Origin: Melampsora larici-populina 98AG31
Lineage: Eukaryota; Basidiomycota; Pucciniomycetes; Pucciniales; Melampsoraceae
Length of the DNA: 64,000 nucleotides
Reading direction: 5' to 3'
NCBI RefSeq assembly: GCF_000204055.1
Contig: NW_006768798.1
Span: forward strand, 452,176 to 516,175
In this document: one piece after another, positions 34,030 to 45,644 of the stretch
Numbering within the stretch: position 1 is the first letter of the stretch
Layout: each line of letters starts with the position of its first letter
Translations under genes and position numbers: made by a program
The notes under the pieces: model-generated
Told to the model about the DNA's origin: nothing
Databases searched by the model: none
The model's input: only the letters and a program-made list of their open reading frames with translations

Positions 34030-34958
34030 TGGGTGAACGCCTATTTTGAAAGAGTTCGAATGATCATTAGTGAGTAGTAAGAATGCAGAATGGAGGGGAA
34101 GAAGGCGAATATATGTGACTCATTAAGCTGAGTCGTTACACAGATCAATTCTTACCGGGTGGGTAGGGATGTGGATGTGTGGATGTATGTTTAACTGGAT
34201 CGAACGGTGGAGGTCATCATCGTTGATGTAGTTGAGGTGGAGAGTGTAAGGAGTAAGGTTCCCGAATCGGGGTGAATGGAGATGTCACCTGTTGGAAACC
34301 ACTCGACCCACCATCCGGCCCCCGGCTATCTGAGTTCCGATTTAATGGACAAAAGGTTTCGTCCGTCTAACATTAAGTCAGTATGTGCAGCATGTGGTTG
34401 GCAATTTACATACGAGTTTCCCAGTATAAACCCATATATCATGGGAATGTGGGGGATTCTCAGAGTTCTCAGAGCGTTCTCAGGGGTCCCCCCGCTTCTT
34501 CGGTTTACCGCTTGATGACATGATTTAGCATCAGTTTAATTCTGAAAGACAGACAGGTCCCCTATGGACCTGTTTTAGACCTGTGGTTGGTACAACCACG
34601 TAAAGTCTTGCAGTCCGCTACTATTACAATCAACAAGTCATCCCAGCCTAATACCTCCCATGGCAACTCTGACACCACCCCATCCCAACCAATTTGTCAT
34701 AAACAACCTTCTTAAAATTATAGGCATAGACCTATAATTTTAGAGCTGGCAAGTGGCTCTAGAGCTACTGGTGAGCTTTAAAACATGAGTTATAAATTGA
34801 GGCTTCCAAGCAATGCCTAAAACACACTTTGGGTTTGATTTCATTTGACTCCCCGCTATTTAATATTGCCCAAACCAATACTGAGTATTGCAGTTACTAT
34901 ACTGTTACTTTACTGCAAATAGTAAAGTAACTGTGGCTGTGTTGCTGTTATCATGCTA
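34030..34958. other. intergenic with MITE fragment and hairpin
   Basis: Upstream of the KDZ gene. It holds about 34516-34625, a diverged piece of the 5629 element (tgatttagc, gacctgttttagac, aaagtcttgcagtccgct are shared), and a palindrome at 34714-34741 (AAAATTATAGG, 6-base loop, CCTATAATTTT). No gene was recognised. Confidence 0.5.
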
Positions 34959-35987
34959 CACTGTGAACATCATTCAACTTCCCCAGTTGGAAGAGGAAAA
35001 TGATTAATAGTACAGTTTGTCATGAAAGGATCCAATACTGCACACCTGAGCCATACCACCCACACTACATATGTGCAGCAAGCTAAGTGAATAGTTGTCT
35101 ATCATGTACATACAGCTCTGCTCAGTTTTTTGCCCACCAGAATAAATAGATCACATGTTATACCACATGTAACTTTTTTGACTTTGAAACAATTGCTCCA
35201 AAAATTCACTACATATGATTCTGTAGCTTCTCAGGCAATACTCTTGAAGCTATTTCTTAGTAACAGAAAGGGTGTTACATGCAGTTGAGTTGATGTGATT
35301 ATACCAAAATGTTGAGTCCATGTATGTAGTCCATCTTTTGAATGCTTTTGTCAATCTGAAAAAAGTTTCACCATGTATTACGTATGAATAACCTATCCTG
35401 ATGAGCAGATAACTGAGCAGAACTGTATGTACATGGTAACTGCCTATTCACTGAGCCTGCTACACATATGTATGGTTGCTACTGCCAAAGGCTTATGAAT
35501 TTCAGCCCAAACCTTCAAATTGGATGTTCTTGCTCAAAACTCAGCCCTCCAAGCTTGTAAGACCATGTTTAGACTGCACAGCCTGGCCGCTTTCCATCTG
35601 TAGCTTTTTTAAATGCTTGGATTACAACTCTTTTTGTCTTTTTTCCTTTGTTTTTTTATTATCAAATTGAAATTTCCACTCAAAAACAACGCCTGGACAA
35701 TTCATGGATAACTGTAGGTCAATATTTCAGAAAAGCTATACATACACAGACATAAGACTGAGGATCTCAAATCTGCTCTCACATGTTGAACTGTTAAGTT
35801 TTGAGTGAGAACATTGGATTTGTGCATTTGCGGTATCCGTCTGAAATTCACAAGCCTTTGACAGTAGCAACCATAGTGTGCATGAGTGTTATGGCTCAGG
35901 TGTGGAGCGATGGATCATTTTATGACAAATCATACTCCCATTCATTTTTTCCTGCCCACTGGGGGAAGATGAATAATGTTTGCAGTG
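34959..35987. mobile_element. fold-back MITE (family A), copy 2, interrupted by a nested MITE
   Basis: Same palindromic element as at 4927: begins CACTGTGAACAT, ends ATGTTTGCAGTG, with CTA on both sides (34956-34958, 35988-35990). Removing the nested element at 35473-35873 and its duplicated TA leaves 626 bp, essentially the 623 bp of the uninterrupted copy. Confidence 0.85.
35473..35873. mobile_element. nested Tc1/mariner-type MITE, TA target duplication
   Basis: 401 bp with 33 bp inverted ends differing at two positions (TGGTTGCTACTG, AAAGGCTT, TGAATTTCAG), with similarity running inward to about 80 bp (atgttcttgctcaaaac). It is inserted at the palindrome's catatg|TA|gtgtg site and flanked by TA (35471-35472, 35874-35875). 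Confidence 0.9.
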
Positions 35988-36480
35988 CTAGCCTATACAT
36001 TTGCATCAAATGTGCGCATGGTGTCTAAGGGGCAAGTCGCCAGAAAATGTGTATAAGCAATTCTGCTTCATCCTTCCCCATTTACCTGCAGTCTGTGATT
36101 ATCTGAAGAAAACTACGATTAGCGAGTCTGTAGTGTACATGGAGAAGAAGTCAGCTTTGAAACCTACTCACATTCGCAGGATCCATTCCGATGAATTCAT
36201 TTCAAGTTGCTAGTATTGGAGCTGATAAAAATCTTTGGTGGAGACATGAATTTAGGACTTGGGAGCGGTCCATCTGGATTCTGAAGTGCAAAATGAATGA
36301 TTCTGAAGTTCGAGCTGTCCAACAAGTTTGTTTCGAAGTTGAGTGTATGCGCTGCCTGTAAGGACTCTGGGAAACATTTCTTGCAACTCGAAAAGCTGGT
36401 CATGATTCGGGTCGGATAAAGTGAAACCCGCTCACCCGCTCCGGTGTTGACGGTGTGTCGCGGGGTTGAGATTGGGCAGC

Positions 36481-38722
36481 ATGGAGGCAGCATCACGACT
36501 TTCAGAAAACCTGTCAAACATGTGAGTCCAAGTTGTTTTTATGAAATGGTAGGACAACATGAAAGTCTTTTGATTAACTGATTGCCTTCTACATCATGTC
36601 TCAACAGGTCATCATCAAATCGTCGCTTGTTCTACGATCCGAAGAATCCTAAGCTCCTTTCTGATGAAGAAATCAATGAACTTTCACCAGCAGAATGTGA
36701 TGCAGCTTGTCTACAAGTTGATCAGATTCTCGTTTCACTTCTTCAGAGTGAGTCCCATACTTTGACAAATTCGACCCTTTCTCGCGTCCTGACCGATCAA
36801 ATTTCATCCAGACATCGATGCCAACTTTGGACGAACCCATCGTACTATCACTCATAAAATCTTACCAGAGGTGGAGCGTTATGGTGAAGCAAGTAGAGGG
36901 ATATGGGAAGGCCTCAAAGTTAGTCTTCTTAAAATGTCATTATGTTTAAGGTTGATCTGATCAACTGTGATATGTCCAGTTCTGGCAACACTTCTTTGAG
37001 GCTTCTGCAAATGTTCAACTGTCAGGTTACGACGACGACGAGACGGAAACCTCCAAACTGACCGAAGACGAAAGGCGCGATGAATCTTTACAAAACGACC
37101 TGGCTTCAGAAGATGTTTCGCAGGACGTACCCCCATCACCCAACGAAGATCAGGACCTATCATCAAGCTCCCTTGTTCGTATTTGCTTTTGCTATGAACA
37201 TCCCTATATGAAGTATCAGTATTCAACCCAGTCCTGATAACTTACACAGGATCCGGCCGTACCTTCTGGACCACCAGTGGTTGACATGAGTCATCAGAGC
37301 GGTTCAACAGCAAGTCTTCGCCGTCCGGTCTGGAATGATTTGAGTTTCGATTCACCAGACAATACTTTGCAGAATCCAACGGCTCAAAATATTTCACACA
37401 TCTTGAATAATTCGCACAGTAATTCACTTGCTTCTGGTTTCACTGCTTCTCCTATCGTGCCTGGTGACGACGAGGGTGATTCGGGGAGAGAGGACGGCTC
37501 GCCAGCGCCACGTCGAAAATCTGCTGGAAGAGGTTCGATACTCTTGCATCAAGTTATCATGAAGAATATGATTCAAACCAATCACAGTAGACCTAAGGTA
37601 AGCACACCTGCGAAGCCAAGGGGGATCGGTCCTGAGGGTACTTCTGGTCGGATCGCTTTTCCTGCGGAAGTCAACGATCCCGGTTGGAACGGTATCGCTG
37701 ATCTTAGAAAGACGACTCTAGAAAGCTTCACAAGTCCTAGTAAGAAAAAACTCCAACCTTGCATTGGTGAAAGTTCAAAGAAGGGAAAATCACGTGAATG
37801 GGAAGAAGAAGATTCAATGATGGCTGGTATTCCACCACCTCAAACTTTGCATTTCTCAGTTCCAAGATCTAAACTTGCTCGAACACCAGCAAAGGAAGCC
37901 GCAAGATTAGTAACAAGGGATATACTTGAGACCGCAAGATTCCGTGCGGGGTATGCGAATCCAGCCGATATAGAGGATAGTCCTTTGATAGAGCCTCCGA
38001 GTGTACTTCGAGAATGGAACGCGAGAGGTTATGAATCTATGTTTCGAAATCGAACCGGCGTTGAATCCAATCGAAAGGGCTTTGAAGAGGAAGGTGATAG
38101 TCTGAATTCAATTCAGCAGGACGAGAGTACTTTGCAACTACAAGCTGGAAGTAAAGATGCTACGATCGAAAGTCGAGCAAGTCAGTCTCGCGATTCATCC
38201 AAATTGCAACCGAGTCAGTCTCGTGATGGATCGAATTTACAACCGAGCCAAACTCGTGATGTATCAAAATCACTCATTGATCTGTGGGCTGGGGATTCTG
38301 AACGATTGTCGATCAAGGGACCTTATGATCATCTGGAAGATCGTGATGAATTTATTGGAAAACGACCGTTACCCGATTCTAGTTTTGATGAAGAATCTTG
38401 GCAACCCGACCCCAAGCGTGTCTCGCTTTCAAGATCACATGAAGATAAGCCAGATGAACAAGATCGATCATATGAAGAGGGTAGTAGCTTACCCTTATCG
38501 CCTACTTTGTTCGGTGTTGGTAAAATGAGCAATAATCAAAACCAATTTGAGTCATCGCGAGCAGGACCTTCAAACGTTCTTAGGGGTTCATTGCATCCAT
38601 TTGTGCCGATGCAACCTGAACAAATGGATACATTTTTTGGTGGCGACTTATTAGAAAGTGAATGTTTCGAACCAAGTCCATTACAAGGAAAACGAGTGAA
38701 ACATATAGAACAGGATCAGTAA
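36481..38722 (+). CDS. ASK1: DASH/DAM1 complex subunit Ask1
   Basis: A subunit of the ring-forming DASH complex that couples kinetochores to microtubules. Five exons sum to 652 codons: 36481-36521, 36608-36747, 36812-36918, 36980-37174 and 37250-38722. The conserved N-terminal Ask1 domain spans exons 2-4: DAACLQVDQILVSLLQN, IDANFGRTHRTITHKILPEV, ERYGEASRGIWEGLKFWQHF, FEASANVQLSGYDD. The long tail is Ser/Pro-rich with SPSKKK, a TPAKEAARLVTRDILE block typical of fungal Ask1 proteins, and three near-identical repeats of about 12 residues (SQSRDSSKLQP, SQSRDGSNLQP, SQTRDVSKSL). The start ATG at 36481 is chosen because splicing it to exon 2 gives NMSSSNRRLFYD in frame. Several SP and TP sites suit cell-cycle kinases. 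Confidence 0.88.
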
Positions 38723-40214
38723 ACACGTTTAGAGGATTTAGGCTTTGCAAGTACAATTGATGTGTTTTGTTTGTATGTAATCATTTAGAGAATGTTTGAT
38801 GAAGCTGAGTTTATGATCAACCAAATTGATGATGTATAAATAGCATTTGCTAGCAAGATTTGGGTCTGTTTTTGGGATAATTCATTTGTGAAGGGCCTTT
38901 ATATTGAGACAAACATCGTGACCTCGAGTGAATGGACATTGAACGCTGATCATGGGTTTCTCTACTATAGCATCGGACTGAGCTCAACAAGTCTTGATAG
39001 GCTCATGAGAAGAGTCAGCTTGGTTTTGAAGAGTAACGTATTTGTGCGAGGGTATTGTATTGGGTAATACTAAAAGTGCATTGCTGTGAGTATGGACTCA
39101 CACTACGACCAGAGGCCTAGATTTTGTCCAGAGACTTTAGGTTCATCATTGATCGCACAAGCTCACCTTCCTGCTGCTGTGAATGGCTTCTGTTGTACTT
39201 TTTCAAGTTTATGCCTCTGCCACTGCACTACATGCATATTCCCAAATGTCAATTCTCCATACCGACTGCTGCAAATGTTTCTCCAAATTCCCCAAGACCT
39301 GAGAATCTCTGGGCCTGAGGTTTGCAACGTTATCCGTGTTCCATTGAATACTTTTTGACTTTATCATGACCACTACAAATAGAGTGGGTTTTGAAATAGG
39401 CTGTCGAAAGTCCATAGAATCCCTTCGGTACTTGACTGAGAAATATGGGCCCTGGTCGTGACAAAAAGACAAACCGCGAAGTATAATCAGGGATTTATTC
39501 TCGGATTGTATTACGGCAGATCAAGGTCACCATCAGCTATGCGGGTTGCTGCTTAAAGAACGCCAAACACCCGCGCAGAAGCTAGCCCACCAACCGCTCC
39601 GAAGGACACGCACGATTCGAGGAGGGACTTGTGTTAGGCGCAGACGAGGAGGCAATGCCGTTGGCAGAAGGCTTGAATTTCATTCCACTCCCGCTATTTT
39701 GGCTCTCAAAGCACGCATGGTGGAAATGCTGAAGTCGCTCATCGAGTTGTATCAAGACGCGTTGGGAAGGACAGATTTGAAGCTCTGCATATCATCCTTC
39801 CAAAAGACCTGATATGAGCGGTTGGTGGGGGAACCATCACCTCATCTCCTTTGGCGTTCTGAGACTATAATTAGGCCATAGAAACAACTCGAATAATCAA
39901 AAACCCGAATTCAAGGATCAAGCCGGATGTGGGTTTAGCCAGACTAACTGAATTTCACGAACTCTTTCAAGCGGCCAACCTGCTCGACCTAGACTGTATA
40001 TACGGCGCCTGATCAGGTATGAACAACAATCCATCTCTTTCCTGTATATAGCGCCGCTTGCCTTCAGCGCGGTTGACTACAAATATGATGCAATTTAGGG
40101 ATATAAATCCTCGGCACTTCCTTCATGATACTGCTTGTGTGTTCGTTTTTCTGCTTCTACATCCCCCACTTAGGATTCAACAAACTTCTTCGTGGTCTCG
40201 GACACTCAAAGGCA
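38723..40214. other. intergenic, one unidentified short open frame
   Basis: No recognised gene. The frame 39546-39812 (RRTRTIRGGTCVRRRRGG, MLKSLIELYQDALG) is arginine-rich and in GC-richer DNA but without a family. Sequence just upstream of the AA7 gene (40000-40214) is its likely promoter and leader. Confidence 0.35.
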
Positions 40215-42395
40215 ATGCCAATGCTCAACTCCCTGTTCACCGTTTCATGCGCTTTGAGCTTGTTATGCTCTGTTAGAACAGATACTGCTTCTTTGCGAGC
40301 TCAATTTTCTGGGTTGGGAATCGACGCCGTCTATCCAGGAGATTCATCTTATAGCAAACTTGCTACACCTTTCAACAAACGTCTGAGCTATACCCCAGCT
40401 GCCATCGTCTTCCCTAACAATACTAAAGCTGTCTCGGATTGTGTTAAAGTAGCTGTTGAAGCCAAAATTCCAGGTGAGCTCATATTGCGATGGGTCCTCG
40501 AAAAACACCCAGACAGAGCCCTAACTGATCTCTTGCTTGTTTTTATAGTCTCACCTCGCTCCGGTGGACATTCATACGCCGCCTATGGCTTGGGAGGAGC
40601 AAATGGCGCCTTGGTGGTCGATCTCTCGCGACTTAAGACAGTCTCTGTTGATCAGTCGACAGGACAAGCTCTTATTGGAACTGGAAACAGATTGGGTGAT
40701 GTGGCTATCGGATTACACTCTCAAGGTCGGCGCGCAATTCCTCACGGTCTGTGTCCGTATGTCGGTATTGGAGGACACGCTTCATTTGGAGGGTAAGTGG
40801 CTTGGTCATCAAAGAGAAGTGAAAAATGCATTGTAAATACGCCCTCGTGTTCCTTGATTTTCAGCTACGGTTTCACGAGTCGGATGTGGGGTTTGACCTT
40901 GGACAACATCATCAGCCAAGAAGTGGTACTTGCGAACGGTACAATTGTTCAGGCATCGCAAGATACCAATCCGGACCTCTTCTGGGTAAGTGGAATGTGG
41001 CTTTTCTTGCTCAGCTCATTCCACGTCCCGTTGGATCATCAATGCTCAGACGCTTTGACACGTTGATAGGCCTTGAGAGGTGCAGGAGCATCGTATGGTA
41101 TCATGACATCCATCAAGTTTCGAACACATTTAGCTCCAAGTCAACCTACAAACTTTGACATCGGATGGGATTTTAATCAAACTGACTTTGCAAGAGCGAT
41201 GATTCAACTTCAAATATTTTCTCAGTCCGACCTACCCTCGGAATTGGGATTTGATGCAAATTTTGGGAGAGGGAGCAAGTCTGGACGTCTCAACTTTCGC
41301 ATATCTGGGACATGGCATGGTGATAATTCAAACTTTCCAGCAGTCGTAAAGCCCTTTTTGGACGTCATGGTAAGCTCGTCCACCACGGAAAGATCTGATC
41401 CCCCCTTGACATTACATGCCCTTGATTCTCTAGCCACCACCGGCTACTAGTTCAGTAAAGAAGAATGATTGGCTCTCCAGCTTACAAGTCTCGGCTGGGT
41501 CACAAAATCTGTCGACTTCAGGTTTGTTATTACTACTTTGTGGCACTTATGATGGAGACCTGATGATGGGCTGCACCTTGTTTTTCATTTTTCTTCTTCC
41601 CAGGCGTGGACTTATCAGCTGAGCATGATAATTTCTACGCGAAGTCTTTGACCACTCCAAAATCGACACCGATGTCAAATATGACCATTCAAGCTTTCTC
41701 CAAATATCTCGCGTCAGAAGGATGGAAAACAGATATGGTATGCGGGCGATTTCGTCCTGGTATTTCTGCTTCATATCACTGATCAAAATCTCTCTGCATC
41801 AAAAAGAACTGGTTCGGCCAGCTTGCGCTCATTGGTGGTCAGAATTCAGCTACCACCTCTGTACCCACAGACGCGACAGCTTTTGCTCAACGTTCTACTC
41901 TATGGATTATTCAAGTGAGGCATCTGTTCTACTTCTGCAGAAAATAGTTCCAGATTATGTCACGTCTAACTTTTCTGTCGTTCTTGCTCCTAGCTCTACA
42001 CTCGGACCAACGACTCGGCGCAACCATTTCCAGCTGCAGCCCTGACTTTTCTGGACCAAATGGTTGCGAGCATTCTCAAAAATAGCCCTCCCGGATGGGG
42101 ATATGGGTCAGTACTCCATTATCATGGGAGAGGCATTCTCAAAAGCAACAAGAAGCTGAAAAATCTCCACTTTGATTGTTCAGCGGCTATTCCAACTACG
42201 TCGATGATCGCTTATCTTCGACGGAGTGGAAGAACATGTATTACAACACACAGTTGAGTCCGAGTCCCTGCATGTTGTTGGCCTCAACTTCTGAAAGCAT
42301 TGAAACATCATCATAGTTATCAACGCTTGACCAAAATCAAGTCGGCTTACGACCCTCAAAACGTATTTTCATATCCTCAAAGCATAACAGAGTAA
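40215..42395 (+). CDS. AA7 FAD-linked oligosaccharide oxidase (glucooligosaccharide oxidase-like), copy 1
   Basis: A secreted flavin oxidase expected to oxidise carbohydrate reducing ends and release H2O2; the substrate is inferred from family only. Ten exons sum to 505 codons: 40215-40473, 40549-40792, 40865-40985, 41070-41369, 41434-41521, 41604-41737, 41807-41914, 41994-42106, 42184-42252 and 42317-42395. A signal peptide is likely at residues 1 to about 24 (MPMLNSLFTVSCALSLLCSV). The FAD domain has RSGGHSYAAYG, whose His is the 8-alpha linkage site, and GLCPYVGIGGHASFGGYG, whose Cys is the second flavin linkage, so a bicovalent flavin is predicted. The C-terminal BBE segment ends YYNTHYQRLTKIKSAYDPQN and FSYPQSI. 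All landmarks are intact. Confidence 0.92.
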
Positions 42396-43329
42396 GTTTC
42401 TCATTTTCAAATTCTTATGGGATCATTGAATTGGAAATGTATTGCTACTGATTTTTCAAAATCTCATTCAGGGCAACCTCAGCCCAAAAAGACTAACAGT
42501 GGTAAGTCTGAGAGTAGGACACGTGAAAATTCTGCCACATTCAAAATATGTAGCCGTATCAAAATCCTCCCATCAATGGGGCTTTACTTTCCTATCTTTT
42601 GTATTCAAGTATCCCTAGTATATATCTACATATTCAAGTTGAAGATTTGCCTCTTTCTCTGCTATATATATATATATACATTCTTTCTCTTCTTCAGCTT
42701 CCATATTGCATAGTCTCACTACCTTGTCTCGCTGGAAATTTTGCTTCACTTTCACTGGGTATATGTATTGTGATCAGATTGTGAAGGTGTCATAGTGAAG
42801 GAAAACCTTGCAGAGTGGGCTCACAATGCACAGTCCAAGAAATTAGAGTGGATAGCTCACTGCTGAAGCCACATGCCCCACTTGACTTGCGTTTAGGCTG
42901 TACAACTTCAACATAGAGCTCAGCAATTCTGGATTATGTATGTGCCTTAACCATGCACAAGGTAAATCAAATTGAAAATATAACCCAAGAGCCGTGTTAA
43001 CCCTTGTGTAGCAATCCTGAGTGGCAATACATATGTGAGACTTTTTGTGAGGGGAGATGATGTGTATGTTGCTTTCAAGTTTTTATTCTGGTGGAATCCC
43101 TTCTTGGAAAAGGTACATTTACTTTTTGTTTGTTCAAATCACAGTGAGAGACTGTTTCTACTACTTGAATATGAATAAACATGTGATCTAAGACCATTTC
43201 ACTAATGATTGTTTGAAGTCTTGGAACTGACCCCAATGATCAGTGTGAATGTGCAACCCGCCCGCTGGCTAGCTCTTCAGCTGAATACATTTGGTATATA
43301 TTTATGCCTCTCAGTCCCCCGGACCCTTT
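42396..43329. other. intergenic, AT microsatellite
   Basis: Downstream of AA7 copy 1. A short (TA)n tract lies at 42662-42678. No coding motif. Confidence 0.45.
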
Positions 43330-44070
43330 ACAATAACAGGTGTGATACGCAAAGCACCAAAATTGATAGGCTCAGAGTCTCACATCCCACACAAGGCCAG
43401 TATTCTAAACCTGATCTCAATGTAAAGTCAAGATTTCAGAATGAATGACAGTAAGGTGACAGTGTGCTGCCTGTATGAGTGGAGGCCAGTCTTCCTTAAT
43501 TGACTGGACATATATCCTTACCATCACATCCCGCCTCCCGAGGAGTCCACGGTGGAAATAGCTCTAAAACAAGGATAATCTGGTGGTTCCAGTATATAAG
43601 TGGAGTAAACCAGTCTGCTTGAGTTGGATTACAAGAAGTCATGAACCTCCACAAATTGATCATAATGTGAAACCTTGCCATGATTCAAGCAAATTCCAAG
43701 AACACATTGATGGTGCTGTAGTGGATAACAATCAAACCAGAGTGTGAACACATATGAAGAGAAGAGATATATCTGATAATACGACACAGATGAACTGGTA
43801 GAAGTAGCATAGAGATGAAGAGGGGAAATCCCAGCAAAGGTACAATTGTGATGAGTCTCCATTTGGTTGGTTGGGAGCAGTCTCTATCACAGTCTCTATC
43901 TTTATTGCAAACCCTAAATTATTTGTCCTTCAATTTCAGCCTTCTCTGAGGTTCCAAAATTTAAGGGTCAAAAGATCTCCTATGTAGAAAAGTGAAACAT
44001 CTGCCATTTGATACTTTGAGGATATGAAAATATAATCTGAGGGTCATAGGTAGACTTTTGGTCTCAACTA
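43330..44070 (-). pseudogene. degenerate remnant of an AA7 3' end and downstream flank
   Basis: Two blocks match the region of AA7 copy 2. 43345-43410 (gcaccaaaattgataggctc, cacatcccacac) resembles 55216-55280, which lies downstream of that gene. 44015-44060 (tactttgaggatatgaaaat, ctgagggtcataggta) resembles the last exon at 55491-55540, the complement of the PQN-FSYPQSI coding sequence. Order and spacing suggest a decayed duplicate whose body is lost or replaced. The intervening sequence has no AA7 motifs that I could see. Confidence 0.5.
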
Positions 44071-44084
44071 ATCTTGAGACCAAA

Positions 44085-45243
44085 CATAGTAAACATTATA
44101 CATTAATCCCAAATGGGCATGGGAAAATGATTATTATTGTAGTTTGTCATAAAAACCTCTATCACTGCACACCTGAGCCATAACACCCACACTACATATG
44201 TGTAACAAGCTGACTAAATTGTTAGCAATCATGTACATACAGGTCTGCTCAGCTCCCTACTCATCTGAATAAGTACATCACACCACAGGAATTATCAGGT
44301 GTGAAACCCAATTGAGCAAAGTTGTGGTGTCAGGGTCCGCGACTTTCTTCATTCACGGATCTCGTTTGCCATACATTTGCCATACATTTGCTAGCTTGCC
44401 TCGAGCCGCCCTTGAGTTGTCTAGACTCTAGATTATAGAATACAGTATATACACCTGCATATGTATGTGATACATAGAGCTCTTGATCATACCTTCCTTT
44501 GTGCTTCCTTTATGCACAGTTTTCCTTTCAATATCATCAGACCACTCAAGATCATGTGGGTCATTCACAATAACTTGTTTCCAATTCAACCTCCCTCAGG
44601 GTAGTGAGTACAAATCCTATTTATGAGGCAGAGGTGGAATATGTAAATAGTTTTACATATGTAGGTGTATATACTGTACTCTAGACAACTTAAGGGCGGC
44701 TTGAGGCGAGCTAGCAAACATATGGCAAACAAGATCCGTGATTGACAAAAGTCGCGGACCCAGACACCACAACTTGGCTCAATTGGGTTTCACACCTGAT
44801 AATTCCTGTGGTGTCACATGTGATACATCATGTAACATCTTCCAGTTTGACAGAATTGTCTCAAGAATTGACTACATATCCCACCATAGCTACTCAAGCA
44901 ATACTCAGAAAGCCATTCAACAGCAACAGAAAGGGTGTGAGATGAAGTTTAGTTAATGGAATTACACCAAAACTATGAGGCAGTGTATGTAGTCAATTTT
45001 TGCAATACTTTTGTCATGCTGAAACAATTACAGAAGGTATCACATGTGATATATTCATTCAGATGAGCCAATAGCTGAGCAGCTCTGTATGTACATGATA
45101 GCTCCCAATTCTCCCATCCTGCTGCACATATGTAGTGTAGGTGTTATTGCTCAGGTGTGCAGTGATATGTCTTTCCATGAAAAACTACAATTTTGATAAT
45201 TTTCCCAATCTCACTTGGGGATGATGTATGAGGTTTACAGAGG
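44085..45243. mobile_element. fold-back MITE (family A), copy 3, interrupted by a nested long-TIR element
   Basis: Left end CATAGTAAACATTATAC and right end GTATGAGGTTTACAG, with the same arm blocks as copies 1 and 2 (cctgagccataacacccac, ctacatatgt, gtacatacaggtctgctc). After excision of 44283-44813 and a 5 bp duplication about 623 bp remain, again the family length. Confidence 0.8.
44283..44813. mobile_element. nested long-TIR MITE
   Basis: Inverted ends of about 160 bp: CCACAGGAATTATCAGGTGT at the left, with the same sequence inward from the right, continuing through cccaattgagc, gtccgcgactt, acggatct, gtttgccat, gccgccctt and gttgtctaga to cagtatatacacct. A candidate 5 bp target duplication TCACA lies at 44278-44282 and 44814-44818. 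About 531 bp, non-coding. Confidence 0.85.
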
Positions 45244-45258
45244 AGGTGAAGTTGAGAT

Positions 45259-45644
45259 TAGGGCTGTGACCCAGCCCTGAGTGTGACGGGGCTGCCACGG
45301 GGCCAAACCCAGACTTGGGTAGACCCAAGTACCTTCAAAATATGCACAGGGCCGACCAGGGCGCGCCATTGTGGCAATACAGGGCATTCTAGAAGTCCAA
45401 TAACGTTTTAGGTCTGTCAGAATACAATCTGCCAACCCTGTATACGGATTATGGTGAGATATGGCTGGTGGAAACATGGCCGGTGCCTTGGCCAGGTTGG
45501 GCGCCGGAGCTGCCCGACACCTCTGTGGGGCCAAGTTTACCGTCATTCAGCAAGGTTTGAAAGCCCCGGGGCGCATATTGTCAGCTCTGTGAGAGCTGTT
45601 GGGCAGAGTTGGCTGGGCAGGTCCGGGTCCGGGTCACAGCCCTA
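45259..45644. mobile_element. hAT-type MITE, target duplication GTTGAGAT
   Basis: TAGGGCTGTGACCC at the left and GGGTCACAGCCCTA at the right. The octamer GTTGAGAT is repeated at 45251-45258 and 45645-45652. 386 bp and GC-rich; the short open frames inside are by-products of composition. The 8 bp duplication and TAGGG ends fit hAT. Confidence 0.88.

Noticed and set aside
36197..36517. 106-codon minus-strand frame upstream of ASK1
   Set aside because: It overlaps the ASK1 start exon and has no recognisable motif.
42660..42680. TA-rich tract as a promoter TATA element
   Set aside because: It is a simple (TA)n microsatellite with no gene start downstream.
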